64,000 nucleotides of DNA from contig NW_003314262.1 of the NCBI RefSeq assembly GCF_000143415.4, positions 2,041,960 to 2,105,959 on the forward strand, read 5' to 3'. Position 1 is the first letter of the stretch. Each line of letters begins with the position of its first letter. The stretch is from Selaginella moellendorffii (lineage: Eukaryota; Streptophyta; Lycopodiopsida; Selaginellales; Selaginellaceae). A program made the position numbers and the translations under genes. The notes under the pieces were generated by a model. It did not search any database and was not told where the DNA came from. It saw only the letters and a program-made list of their open reading frames with translations. Shown piece by piece: positions 1 to 10,253 of this stretch.

Positions 1-215
1 TGAGTTCTGCCATCTCCTTGATGTTTAATTGATATAGAGCCTTCGTAGGTGGTTTAAAACCCAGAATAACCTCAATCTGATGATCAACCTCACGGCTAGG
101 AGGTAGCCTTGGCAGTAAATCCTTCGGGAAAATATCCTGATTCCTCGCCAACAACTCCAATATCTTCTTTGGTACAGGATCAACCCCCTCGCCGATTCGA
201 ATTGAGTCACCAACA
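1..215 (-). pseudogene. Retrotransposon pol fragment: protease-RT linker and RT start
   Basis: A minus-strand reading frame encodes the segment just before the RT core. It contains NQDIFPKDLLPRLPPSREVD followed by a stretch ending in a YQLNIKEMAEL-like sequence. This matches the usual gypsy layout, in which a 'DIFPEDLP...PPxREVDHxIEL' linker precedes the RT palm domain. The frame is open to the left edge, so the true length cannot be seen. Confidence 0.75.
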
Positions 216-310
216 CCCTCAACTTCCATCATTTAAACCCAAAAGGTTTGACATCCCCTCTTAGTTGCTTTTTGAGCAGCCCTCGCCGTCAGGAACTTTG
301 CATCCCAATC

Positions 311-649
311 CTATGAGGAACACTTTTGCAACTGGAAGGACACATTGGGTCGTCCTTCTAACTTCAATATGATACAACTTTGTCCAGCACCATAAATCCC
401 TTTAATATATTTGTTGAAGAAATCTATACCAAACACCATCTGAAAATCTAGTATCTTCAACACTACCAAGTCCACTTTTTCTTTCCACTTAGATATCTTT
501 ATTGGAATATCACTCACAAACTTTCTAGCTACTTGTCCACCTTCCGTAAACCAGAAGTGCATAGGTGACATTTGCTCAGCATTCAATCCTAACAACTTAA
601 CTAAGTCTTCGGATATCACGCTATGCGTAGCTCCCGTGTCAATCATCAC
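311..649 (-). pseudogene. Retropepsin (aspartic protease) of the gypsy element
   Basis: The 112-residue frame begins with MMIDTGATHSVISEDLV. This is the DTGA active-site triad of a retroviral-type aspartic protease. A second hydrophobic motif follows (MVFGIDFFNKY), matching the 'xxLGxDWL' flap-to-C-terminal segment of gypsy proteases. The domain is nearly intact but is separated from gag by a stop at about 656. In an active element it would cleave the gag-pol polyprotein. Confidence 0.8.
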
Positions 650-655
650 TCGGAT

Positions 656-1849
656 TTAGTGTCCACAAACAAAACCTACCAAATACATCAACGGATCAGT
701 GTTTGCATTGACTATGAGAAAAGCTTGAGGAAAGCAACGAAAGTAACTCACCTCCTCTTCCTCATAGTCTACATTGACCAACTCGTCAACCCCTTCAACT
801 TCACCACCACCATCTTCCCTCATAACATTAACACAAGACCTTGTCTTATGCTTGTTGGGATATTCCGAGGACCTATGTTCTGACTCTCCACAATGGAAGC
901 AATGACCCACACTACCCGTTCCGCTAGGAGTAGGTTTTGCAAGTTGTTGTAACTTGTACCCACCAGAAGGAGGAACAAAGGGCCTAGGACTAGAAGAAGC
1001 TGCTGGTGGTCTCCAACCACCACCACCACCTTTGTTAACCGTTGCTTGTGAACCCTCAGAGTTAAACCTGCCTTCCACCCTCCATTTCCGATCACCTTGT
1101 TTATTCCCAGAATTCTTATTCTTGTCCGAGGTACCAACATACGGCTGCTGATATTGTTCCATGAGTGAATGGCTAAAGGCAACTTGCTGTGTTGCCTCCT
1201 TACACTCCAGGTACGTCTTCAGCTTAAACTTCAAAATCTCATTACGAGAAAGTGAACTTAAACCCTCCAGGAAATAACTCCGAGCATCTTCATCACTCAT
1301 ATTTGCAATTATAATATACTTATGAGCAAACGCATTAATGTAATGCATGAGGTCCCCTCACTGCTTTAACCGCCACAGCTCCGCGTGAAGTCTCAGACCA
1401 CGATCATCCGGCAAGTATTCCTTACGGATACAAGACCGCATCTTGGTCCAACTTCTAGTCTACCCTTTTTCAGCACACACGTGGCGCCACCAAGTTTTGG
1501 TATGATTGGTGAGAAAGGATTGCACACACACAACTTTTGTACAATCATCTACATCTGCCGCTATGAAATAGTTTTCCATATCGTAGACCCAGTCCTTCAA
1601 AATTTGATAGTCCCGCATGCCTCTAAAGTTGGGTGGTTTCGGAGGCTTGAACTTTGAAACTCGTGCAACTAGGGGTGGTTGCAGAACTTCATCGTCCTCA
1701 GAACTTGAAGAGGAATCCAATTTCTTAGGTTTATTTGTTTTAGCTGCCTCAGCTTCTTTCTTCCTCTTCTTGTTCTTCTTCTTCAATTTGCGAATCTCCT
1801 TTCGCAAATTCTCGATCTCAACTTCTTGAGCCGTATGCTACAGCGCCAT
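656..1849 (-). pseudogene. Retrotransposon gag with zinc knuckle
   Basis: One frame on the minus strand encodes a typical gypsy gag. It starts with a Lys/Glu-rich coiled segment (about 1830-1740), followed by KPPKPPNFRG and the capsid-like region with WVYDMENYF and TKTWWRH. Then come the RKEYLPDD...LHAELWRL region, DEDARSYFLEGL, and a CCHC-like zinc knuckle reading CFHCGESEHRSSEYP, whose last cysteine is replaced by tyrosine. Stop codons at about 1460, about 1355 and 656 break the frame. The knuckle would bind RNA for packaging; here both the stops and the changed cysteine show decay. Confidence 0.8.
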
Positions 1850-2153
1850 AGCATCTGGCTCTTCCTCTTCCGACTCAGCCTCTACCTCTTCCCCAGCATC
1901 TCTAATAGGAGTGCCCTCCTCTCAATTCGCCCATCTAGAGGTTTCAGCATCATCAGCACAGTTCCTTTTCACCATCCCACTAGCTGCATACATGTCTCTA
2001 TTAGTAACTGAACATGCTTACAATGTTCTTACCAAATAGTGTAATCCAACTAATCCTACACAGGTTGCTTCAGATCTACTAGAAAAGTCTTTGAGTATGC
2101 AACTTGAGTCAGAAAATCTGACAAAAGTTGGATAGGAATCCTTGAGACAATTT

Positions 2154-2164
2154 CTCTGATACCA
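2154..2164 (-). other. Primer-binding site (initiator tRNA-Met type)
   Basis: The minus strand reads TGGTATCAGAG two bases after the end of the LTR. This is the sequence complementary to the 3' end of plant initiator tRNA-Met and the commonest PBS of plant LTR elements. It fixes the orientation of the element and the inner border of the 5' LTR. Confidence 0.85.
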
Positions 2165-2166
2165 AA

Positions 2167-2713
2167 TGTAGTGCACTTGAATTTGGAGCTGAACTCCAAG
2201 CCTGTTGTGTTACGAAATGAGGGTCTGGTACAATCCCACGAGCACCAGCTCCCCGTATCCAACACCTGCATACAAAATGGTGTCAAATGGAGTCTGGCAC
2301 AATTTTGGCATACCGATGGCCTAATGCGAGGAGGAGGGTACCCCACTGACTAGAGTAGTGTGGATCTTGGGCTTAGACCTAAGCCAGACGCAGAATAAGG
2401 AGCAACACAGCCCAACAAGAGCCAAACTAATGTCTCAAGTGGTCGGACATACAATCCAACCACTATCCCTACTAACAATTTGGAACCCCTCACAGCCCCC
2501 CCCCCCCCCCCCCCCCCCTTGAGGGACACACGCTTTGGGCTTTCACCCCAAGCCTCCTTAGTACTAGGAGTTAGTCTCTAGGACAAGTCCAAAACTTACT
2601 AAATATGGAATGTCCCTAAATTGCAAATTTGGACATAGGACGAACACCAAGCCAATCTCTACATTCCATAGATATGCCAAATGAGAAAATCTAGACACTT
2701 TCTATAAATAGCA
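2167..2713 (-). repeat. 5' LTR of the gypsy element
   Basis: The inner end is placed by the adjacent PBS. On the minus strand the LTR starts TGCTATTTATAG and ends GCACTACA, so it has the TG...CA termini expected. Its outer two thirds (about 2270-2713) align with the solo LTR at 10254-10979, including a poly-C tract (2496-2518, 23 C) on the plus strand and a shared TACTAAATATGGAATG block. No target-site duplication can be checked because the other end is outside the window. Confidence 0.7.
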
Positions 2714-3088
2714 TTTAGGACTGAAATGAGACTAACACAAAGAGCATGATAGCAAGGGTGTTTGGCAGACACGGTAAACTATCATCTAGCGAATATTGAG
2801 GGATTAGTCTCAATATTACGGGGTTTCTTGATACTAGTAAGTGCAAGACAATGATAGGAGTTTCTCAAACCAGGCCGAGTATGCTTAACAAGAAACACAT
2901 AAGGTTCTTACCTTATGTTTATCCGATTTAAGTACACAGTCATTGACCAGTTTCTCAACTAACTCAAGTAGTAACAATAAAGGGAACTAACTGTACTGAC
3001 CTTCTGCCATCATGGTAGTAAGGAAAGAGTGTCCGTAAGGATTGGCCGACAAGTATCTTTCGATACCCAAAGTCCACATTCGCGACAC
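2714..3088. other. Unassigned AT-rich DNA
   Basis: Between the outer LTR border and the start of composite repeat copy 1 there is about 375 bp. I see no open frame of note, no RNA gene and no recognisable repeat. Confidence 0.5.
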
Positions 3089-3813
3089 TTAGAAATCATA
3101 TTTGATTTGTACATTTCTTTGAAGAGAAGCTTTAACTCCTACAAAAATACTTAAACAATGCACCTCTCCCTATAACTACACCTTTTACTGAAACATATCA
3201 AACTGGTAGAATCATGTTTGCCTTGTTACTTGCATTTGAGCTTGAATTTAGTATTCTTATAGTTAAAGCCCTATTTTTATGTTGTTTACTTTGTGCATAG
3301 TTCAAACTTTCCTAATGCAAGAACAATATTAGATTTCAACAATCCCCTTAAAAACATTTTGGATGTGTTAAATAGTTGAAGCCACAATCTAGACATACCA
3401 TATAGTGTAAATCATTCTCATCCATATATATGGTTTCATGTGGTTTTGACAGCATGTAATGTTTTGAAGACAGCTTGGGCATTATAGTGGCAATTTAAAG
3501 CTTTGGCTTGGATAAAAAATTCTTGATATTGTTCCCATATAGTTAACTTTAAAATTTCTTTAAACGATTTAAGAGATTCATGAATCATCTTGCCTTGTCA
3601 TGAAACTTTACCTCTTTAATGCCTCAAATCTTCCCAGCATATGCTTTCAACTCTTACTCAGATTTTAAGCATGTAATCAACTTGCACGTTGTCGCCAATG
3701 CCACTATAGGAAAAACATATATAAAACATATGGTTAAACTTTTTTATGAATCTATTAATGATGTTCTTTATCCTTACCCCCAATAGCAATGATCATCAAT
3801 ATCTTATAAATAT

Positions 3814-4427
3814 GTTTCTGGTGTCTTTACACTATTATAGAAGCAAACATAAAAAGGATAGACTGTAAGTAAGCCGAGTCCTTGTAAGAGCTTGTTTAAA
3901 GGTTTAGATGTAAGTGATATTTCTAAATTTTTCACTTGACTGGTCCAATATAACACTAAAACCCCTACCATGGATTCGAAAGCTTGAAAAATCCCTGTTT
4001 GTGTTGCCTCAAAAACATGTTCTTGATCAAAGAGTGAACATACCTTTAGTAGTGATCATAAAACTCTATCTTCCCACATCCATTAGGATTGAATCATCAA
4101 TATCTTCTATAGACACAATCTCCTCATAGATTTCTTCTTTAGCTAACTCATTTTAACCAATTCTAACTCTTGCTACTACAAGATCAATGTTGTTGCAACT
4201 ACCCAGCTAATTTATACACAAAAAACATTATCAAGCTCCTCTCTCTCAATGACAATCATGGTTTTGAGATGTGTATAATATCCAGACTTGCTGAAGAAAT
4301 GTGTATGCAAAGGGCTAAGTTAAACTTTTAGAGTTGCGACTCAAACAAGAGGAAATAGAGGCCCATTAAGAAGGATTTTGGGAAGTTTCAATGGCTTTCA
4401 GATCCACACACTCTAGCTAGTTTAATA
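3814..4427 (+). repeat. Segment inverted relative to copy 2 (57389-58131)
   Basis: Flanking sequence on both sides is collinear with copy 2, but this inner part matches copy 2 only as its reverse complement. It carries a plus-strand frame (3914-4129) beginning MIFLNFSLDWSNITLKPLPW. Copy 2 has the same words on the minus strand at 57744-58031. The frame has no domain I recognise and is broken differently in the two copies, so I do not call it a gene. Confidence 0.8.
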
Positions 4428-4959
4428 GGGGCAATTTCCTTGGGCCTTTGGTAGGAATTCATAGCATTCTAGAATGTGCTAAAGGATTAGCATCTATCTG
4501 TCTTCAGCTTCACTAATATTTGTCTCATTTAAGGGGATTATTAAAGACTTAAGGGATACAAAGTAGACTAGCACTTGGGTTTTCATAGGCAAAATATATA
4601 CCATTAGAGGCCCTTTCTTACCATCCCACTTGGAAATATTTATAGACATAAGAAAAAGCTATCCTTTGTTCATTTTAGTGGACCAAATTCCAACAATTCA
4701 TTTCTACTCAACTTATTCAAGGGAGAATTCCAGTCTACCAAATTTTATGTTTACCACTCAAACAACAAGCATGGTATTTTACTTTTTGGTTTTGGGGGAT
4801 TCCACAAATACCTTCTTCAATGTTTTTGTGGCATCCCTCTTGGTCACTGGTGGTGTTCCATTAGTGGTTCCTCCTAGATATTTGGGTTGTTTGCTAGGGT
4901 GGAGCCTAAAGTCGAATCATTAGTTATATAGAAGGTATATAAGGGAAAATGTCAGGATA

Positions 4960-5820
4960 GTGCTACAAGAATGGATATATCATTTTGATTAGTATTTCAC
5001 AATCATGGAGGTCCCAAAGTGTAAATGAGTCCCTTTTGCATCTATCTACTTGAAGGGCTTGGATTCAGACTGACACTATCCTATATATATATAAAGCAAT
5101 ATAAAGTGACCCAATCATGGGAAGATTTCAAAAAATTTCTTGCAGAAGAGTTTGTTTTGACAATGGTGGTGAATCTCCTTTTAATAAGCTTTGCACACTT
5201 TGCTATGTGCAAGCAAGCTAAAAAAAAATAGCTAAGTTTGACATGTAGATAGAAGATAAAAGATGGATAATAAAAATTGAGATGATTGAGGGAAAACAGC
5301 TTTATTCACTATAAGAATTTAATGAAGCATGGTTGAAATTGAAGTTTGATGTTCACAAAGTGCCAAAGGACACTCTCATACAGTATTATATTTTTTTTTT
5401 GCCTACTAGCATAGGGTTGGACATTGCTATCATGCTATACAGGTTGCCTTAAACATAGATATCAAATATTAATATGTGGAGACTCAATTATCTTTATGGA
5501 ATGATCTGTCATGTCAGAGTCATGTCAATGGAACAATAGACCACCAATAGCAGCTGCTCAAAGGACTCCTTTATGCCTGTTTCTTTTGTGCTTCCTACAT
5601 TGATAGAATGAATAAGGAAAGTAAGGAAAGGGCTTTGATTATGGATGTTTCTAGTTCCAAGAACATTTGGGAAGTGTGTCTGTCAAGGTATTAAGATTAC
5701 CAATCAAAGGAAAAGTGGCTCTAATTCACTTGCAAGAAGACGAGGAAGGTATATTATTTCTATATTCTATTGAGTAGTTGGATATTCAATGGAGCATCTT
5801 CGTTTTGGAGGCTAAAACAC
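4960..5820 (+). pseudogene. Degenerate retrotransposon gag (copy 1)
   Basis: Successive short frames on the plus strand resemble a gypsy gag capsid region. The words LEGLGFRLTLSYIYIKQYKV, then SWEDFKKFLAEEFVLT, recall the 'ALxWYxxxxxxxxxSWxxFxxxLxxxF' core. They are followed by a segment ending in FFLPTSIGLDIAIML. Frameshifts and stops are frequent. The homologous part of copy 2 is 60930-61690. Assignment rests on word-level resemblance only. Confidence 0.5.
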
Positions 5821-6254
5821 CACTTAGTGAAGAGGTGGAGGAGGATCATAATAGGTACGGGGACAAAACTGCATTTGTGGGGAAATTTCATGCATTGTAC
5901 CTATGTGTTAAAGTCAAGGTAGGATTCAAAGAGGCATCCAGAGCATCATACATGTTCATCAATTATTGTTCACTTCATAAATTCAACTTTAACCTAGTGA
6001 ACTCCTTTGGCCATTAGCCACCTCCACAAGTATTGACTTAGAGGGTGGAGCTGTAATAGGGTAGAATATAGTCAGTCAGTAGGTTTTTATATTCTTAAGG
6101 GTATGTTTTATATTTTAATAGGTATACTTAGGGGTAAATAAAACCCTTTTAAACATAGAAGTTTATTGTCATTTACATAGAGTGAACTCCCTAGGGTTGA
6201 TAGGGGAATTGCAAAATAGAAGTTTAATGTGCTTTGCAAGTGGGAGGATACCAA

Positions 6255-6365
6255 ATAAAGGGAATTTTCATGTCCTTGACATAGGAGCTATAGACATCAT
6301 TCTTGATGTTAACTTCTTTGAAATATTGGAAAACATCATGGTTAACTTTGACAACTAATGGAATT
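6255..6365 (+). pseudogene. Protease remnant (copy 1)
   Basis: A plus-strand stretch can be read as VLDIGAIDIILDVNFFEILE. It resembles the C-terminal half of gypsy aspartic proteases, where 'DxILGxDWL' follows the flap. It lies downstream of the gag remnant in the expected order. The same stretch occurs in copy 2 at about 62150-62245. No active-site DTG/DSG triad is visible, so this is at best a fragment. Confidence 0.35.
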
Positions 6366-6626
6366 CTTTTTCCTGGCTAGGTTATTAGCACATGAATGAG
6401 CATTAGGTTTTCTCTCAATAGTATGCTCTATATGTGATGGCTGGATTAGTTGAAGATGACATGATGGGATGGTTGAGGCTTATATAAATATTACTACCAA
6501 GGATGAAATGAGACTATGGAAAAAATAGCAAAGTTAACAAGTGGGTTGACTTAGCAAGTCAATGTTCACACATAGTATCTAATTTATAATTTATCACCAC
6601 TTAATGGGATTTCATAAAGGGCATAA

Positions 6627-6730
6627 TGTGTAATTTGAACTATTAATCTAGCATTTGAAAATTCCAATTAGCACATTTTTGAGTGCTAATTGGGACTTTC
6701 AAATGCCAAATTGGCTGTTCAAATTACACA
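6627..6730. repeat. 104-bp foldback (copy 1)
   Basis: The two ends are inverted: TGTGTAATTTGAAC at the left and GTTCAAATTACACA at the right. The arms are about 48 bp, with roughly 40 matching positions by eye, around an 8-bp loop. An equivalent foldback of identical length sits at 62523-62626 in copy 2. It could be a tiny MITE, a hairpin RNA source or part of the host repeat. Confidence 0.75.
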
Positions 6731-8095
6731 CTAGAAGGGGAGATCCAATCCAACTTATAAAGAATAAACTTTAAATGGAAAGGAGACTTGAGAAGAATGC
6801 AATGGGCAATCATGGACCCAAGGAGAAGAAAGTAGGAGAGGACTTGAAGACAATAGTAAAAATGAAAGTAGGAAGAAGTAGTGAAGAAAATAGTTGTGTC
6901 ATCAACTTGGATAAATAGAAAGTTTTTGCTATAGTGAATGACTGTAATGAATGACTGTAAACCAAATGCTTTCCACAATACCTTCTACCACTAAAGCTTT
7001 CATTTGGCTAGATCAAGAAGAGTGTTAACATATTGATGAGATGGTAGAAGACAGTTTTGCCTATTATTGTGGGTTTGATGCTAATCATTCCATAGAATAT
7101 TTAGACTAAGTTTTGTTAACATCATATCCACAATTTTCAAAGTTTTTGGCAAAAGCATTAGAGGTGGTCTTATAATACATAGTATAGCTCATCATCAAGT
7201 TATTAATAAGGTGATCTAGTGTTAGTGAAGTTTCTTCACCTTCTATTGCCTTGGTGGATTGGACTATATTGAGTAGAAAATTAACTGATTGAGATGCGTA
7301 CCAATTGGTGGATGGACTATACCATTTTTACATATGGTGTATTTCTCTAAGATTTACCCATTCCAATAAATTATACTTGAGGGGGTACTAGTTTGAGGTC
7401 ACTATATAGTATATGTATATATCATAGAGATACAGGATAAAATTAGCTTGGCTAATTTGGGTTAACTCATCAATGCAATCTGAACCACCACTTGTTTGTA
7501 TAAGTATGAGACTCTAGTAATCTAAAGATAGGTTACTCAACTAGATTATCATATCCAGTTAGTGCATGATTTCCTAATTAGATTTTATAATTTTAAATGG
7601 TTATGGAAAGATAAATCGGAAATATAAAATAGTAATTAAAATATATTATAATTATTTTAAAATATAATATGTAAGTAAATAAAAATATTTAAATTAATTT
7701 CTAATATTTAAACATAGTTTATATTTCAGATTTTATACAAAAATATAAAATAGTAAAATATAATATGTCTTTATAAATAATATAAACTAAATTTATCTGT
7801 ATTTACTTAACTATTTTTTTCTTAATACAAAACTCTTATATATAAATTCTTATTGAAAAACAACTGTTATAGATAATATAATATATAAATAAAATAAGAT
7901 AATTTATTAATAAATTTAAAATAGAATATTTTAATTATTTTTTAAATTAAAATTGGGGAAAATTAATTAAATTTTAAAAATTATAGTATTTTTATCACAT
8001 TTTATTTAAAAATATTAGAATATAAAATTTTAATTTTTAAATTAATATATTTTAATATAGTTTTTATTACTAAAATATTTTAGAAAATAAACTAA

Positions 8096-8452
8096 CTAGC
8101 AAGATGTATATGAATTCCAAACATTTGATTTTTCTGGTTTAGTGCTAAATGTCTTTTGGTTTGAGAAATATAAAGCTAAATTATAACTATTTTGTAATAC
8201 TAAATATGCGTTTTCATAACAATTTTGATATTTACAGTAAGTATTTGAAGCCCAAATAGCTATTTTATTATAAGAATACAAAACTAAATTTCCATCTTCT
8301 TGTAATCTTAATACACATCCAGTGCCTTTATTTGTGGTTTTTGTAGACCATAAGCTTTTATTATATGTATATAACACTAAATTGCAATCATAACTTAAAT
8401 ATAAATATGCTTTATGATTTAAATTAAAAAATGTGTTGAGAGTAGATATTGA
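8096..8452 (-). pseudogene. Bulb-type (GNA-like) mannose-binding lectin domain, C-terminal part
   Basis: The minus-strand frame encodes a B-lectin domain with three beta-prism subrepeats: LSYDCNLVLYTY, then LQEDGNLVLYSY followed by IWASNT, then LQNSYNLALYF. The second repeat comes close to the mannose-binding pattern QxDxNxVxY, with D, N, V and Y kept. The first and third deviate. The frame ends WNSYTSC and a stop. Upstream, a stop cuts this frame, and the long N-terminal frame (8419-8994) is in another phase, so either an intron or a frameshift separates them. The last 33 bases of copy 2 match this gene's 3' end, so a second copy probably lies beyond the right edge. Confidence 0.65.
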
Positions 8453-8994
8453 TGTGGCATATTAGTATACCCACTCATTAAGATACTTGAAAATGTGTTG
8501 CATTCATAATTTAAATTTTCAAGGACAATATTTTGTTGTCGATGAGAAATATAATTTCTAACAAAATAATAGATTATAAAATGGTCAGTCTTTATTATTA
8601 GAAATGAAGCTGCAAAGTTTATAATTTCAACACTAGAACGATGCATAATATAATTTAATGAATCTCTAATGATAGATCCTACATCAACACCACCTCCATT
8701 TTCTACACTACAAAGTTCTGTAATTGTTTCTAAAATAAAAATTCCATATCCAATATAAGTAGTACCTCTATCTGGATTTGTAATTAATAAAGGTCCATGT
8801 AAACTTTGACCATGTGGAAGTGCATCATTTGGTATAGAATTGATTGCATTTCGAATAACATTTATTAGAGTATGTGTTACTTCTTCACTAAGAACATCAT
8901 AATCACCAACTTCATAACGAATACTTTGTGTTATAATTACCATTAATATTAATATTAATAAATTAAGAATATACAATATCAAATAATTTCTCAT
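8419..8994 (-). CDS. Possible secreted protein, N-terminal part of the lectin gene or a separate ORF
   Basis: A 191-residue frame begins MRNYLILYILNLLILILMVI, a strong hydrophobic signal peptide or anchor. It continues with RYEVGDYDVLSEEVTH and PHGQSLHGPLLI. The word GQSL is often found near the start of bulb-type lectins, but the rest of the frame has no domain I know. It overlaps the start of the lectin-domain frame in a different phase. Two readings are possible: exon 1 of a lectin gene whose splice sites I cannot place, or a decayed gene. Product unknown. Confidence 0.35.
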   Translation of the reverse strand: MRNYLILYILNLLILILMVIITQSIRYEVGDYDVLSEEVTHTLINVIRNAINSIPNDALPHGQSLHGPLLITNPDRGTTYIGYGIFILETITELCSVENGGGVDVGSIIRDSLNYIMHRSSVEIINFAASFLIIKTDHFIIYYFVRNYISHRQQNIVLENLNYECNTFSSILMSGYTNMPHQYLLSTHFLI

Positions 8995-8999
8995 TATAT

Positions 9000-9199
9000 T
9001 GAATTCTTCTAGAAATCTGTAGTTTTATAACTGCTAAACTTAATGAATAGTAAAATTTTAAAACTCATTGAGGAAGTTTTTTATTAGAAAATAATAATCA
9101 CGTAGTGATTAATCTATAACCAAAACTTTTAACTTCTAAGATACTATAATTTTAAATTTTTTATCTTATTTTAATAATATTTAAATTATTATTTATAAG
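9000..9199. other. AT-rich upstream region of the lectin ORF
   Basis: Very AT-rich DNA upstream of the 8419-8994 frame. No convincing promoter element was seen. Confidence 0.3.
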
Positions 9200-9660
9200 T
9201 GTTTCATATGTGGAAATGAAATATAAAAATATGCATATCAATAAGCCTAAAAAACCTTAACTTATATATAGAAGTGAATGGTCCAAATTAAATCCAATCC
9301 AATGGCTATCAAAATCCCACTATGCTAATATTAATATACAACATTATTGTTGTACACTTGGACTTTACATCATCCCCTCCTTTTAGGATGGAAGGCAATT
9401 AAAGTTCTCTAATTGACAGGTTAAAATTTAAAGAAATATTAGGAGGAGATACAGATGGATGTATAGGTGGTTCTAATTGTCCTAACCCCTTTATATGAAG
9501 TGCTTTAGTTGCTACACATGGATAATTTTTGGATGATTGTCTTATTGAACATCATGCCAAACTTTATAAATTTGTGGTCGAATTTACCACAACACTTGAT
9601 ACAATTCTTTCCATTGAGCAAGGAACCCCTTAAATAAACCATGTAATATAAGATTGAAAA
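9200..9660 (-). mobile_element. 3' end of a small LTR element (pol tail, polypurine tract, LTR)
   Basis: Read on the minus strand, this is homologous to 17480-17886 of the complete element described below. About 290 bp of degenerate pol C-terminus comes first, with words like YQVLW and a Pro-rich tail. A purine run (AAAAGGAGGGGATGA) follows, then an LTR starting TGTAAAGTCC at 9369 and running to about 9200. It lies in opposite orientation to the complete element. The 5' part is missing, so it is a truncated copy. Confidence 0.7.
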
Positions 9661-10253
9661 AATAGATTAACACCAAGTTATCCACTTTTTACTTCGTAGG
9701 TGGATTATGATGGGAATTGTAATACCATTATTATCCCACTTATATGTGGCTTAATGTGAGACACAAATCCCTAAGCTCTAAAGTGGAGCCAAAAGTGTGC
9801 CACATGGCAATGGTCAATGCAAAAGTCCAATAAGTGTAACACATTTAGACCAAACTATCCTACCTAGAAAGTTGAGAGTAGGAGTGGAACTCTGAACGAA
9901 GTGCTTGAGGAATGAGTACGAAGCAATCGATGAATGAGTCTCTAGAAGGGGACAAAAGAGGTACTAACACATGGCAAGTGTCATGACACATGGAAGTGTC
10001 GGAACCAAGTCTAAGATGGAGTCCAAAAAGAATTCTGAGATGGAGTCTGAGAAGGAGTGGAGTCCAAGAAGTCCAAGATGGAGTTCGAGATGGAGATTGA
10101 GACTATAGGGGTTGGACTCCATTGGAACCAATTTGGCTAGGAAAGGCCAATGTGATCTAAGAAAGCTATATTTACATAGTGGGTGATGATATAACTATTG
10201 AAGAGTCCAAAACTAAAATGAACACAAACAAACAAATGGGGAGTCTTGGTGAA
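9661..10253. other. Unassigned region with short GAGATGGAGT-type repeats
   Basis: No gene was recognised. Around 10010-10115 a short motif (AGATGGAGTC and variants) recurs six or so times within 100 bp, a degenerate minisatellite. Confidence 0.4.

Larger units (their letters stand above)
1..2713 (-). mobile_element. Decayed Ty3/gypsy LTR retrotransposon, 5' part
   Basis: Read on the minus strand, the order is 5' LTR (2713-2167), primer-binding site, gag (about 1849-656), retropepsin (649-311) and the beginning of the reverse transcriptase region. The last of these runs off the left edge of the window. The gag-protease order followed by RT is that of Ty3/gypsy elements. The coding part stays in one frame from gag to protease but is interrupted by stop codons, so the element cannot make its proteins. 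The rest of pol and the 3' LTR lie outside the window. Confidence 0.85.
3089..8135. repeat. Composite repeat, copy 1 (contains gag/protease remnants, foldback, lectin end)
   Basis: This stretch is a direct-orientation duplicate of 56728-64000. The left border is sharp: similarity begins at 'AAATCATATTTGATTTG' in both copies, with unrelated sequence to the left. The order is the same in both: a non-coding block, a 0.6-0.7 kb segment that is inverted between copies, gag-like remnants, a protease remnant, a 104-bp foldback, AT-rich DNA, then the 3' end of a lectin gene. Copy 1 lacks the pol block found in copy 2. No LTRs or target duplications were found, so it may be a segmental duplication of nested elements and not a single transposon. 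Confidence 0.8.
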
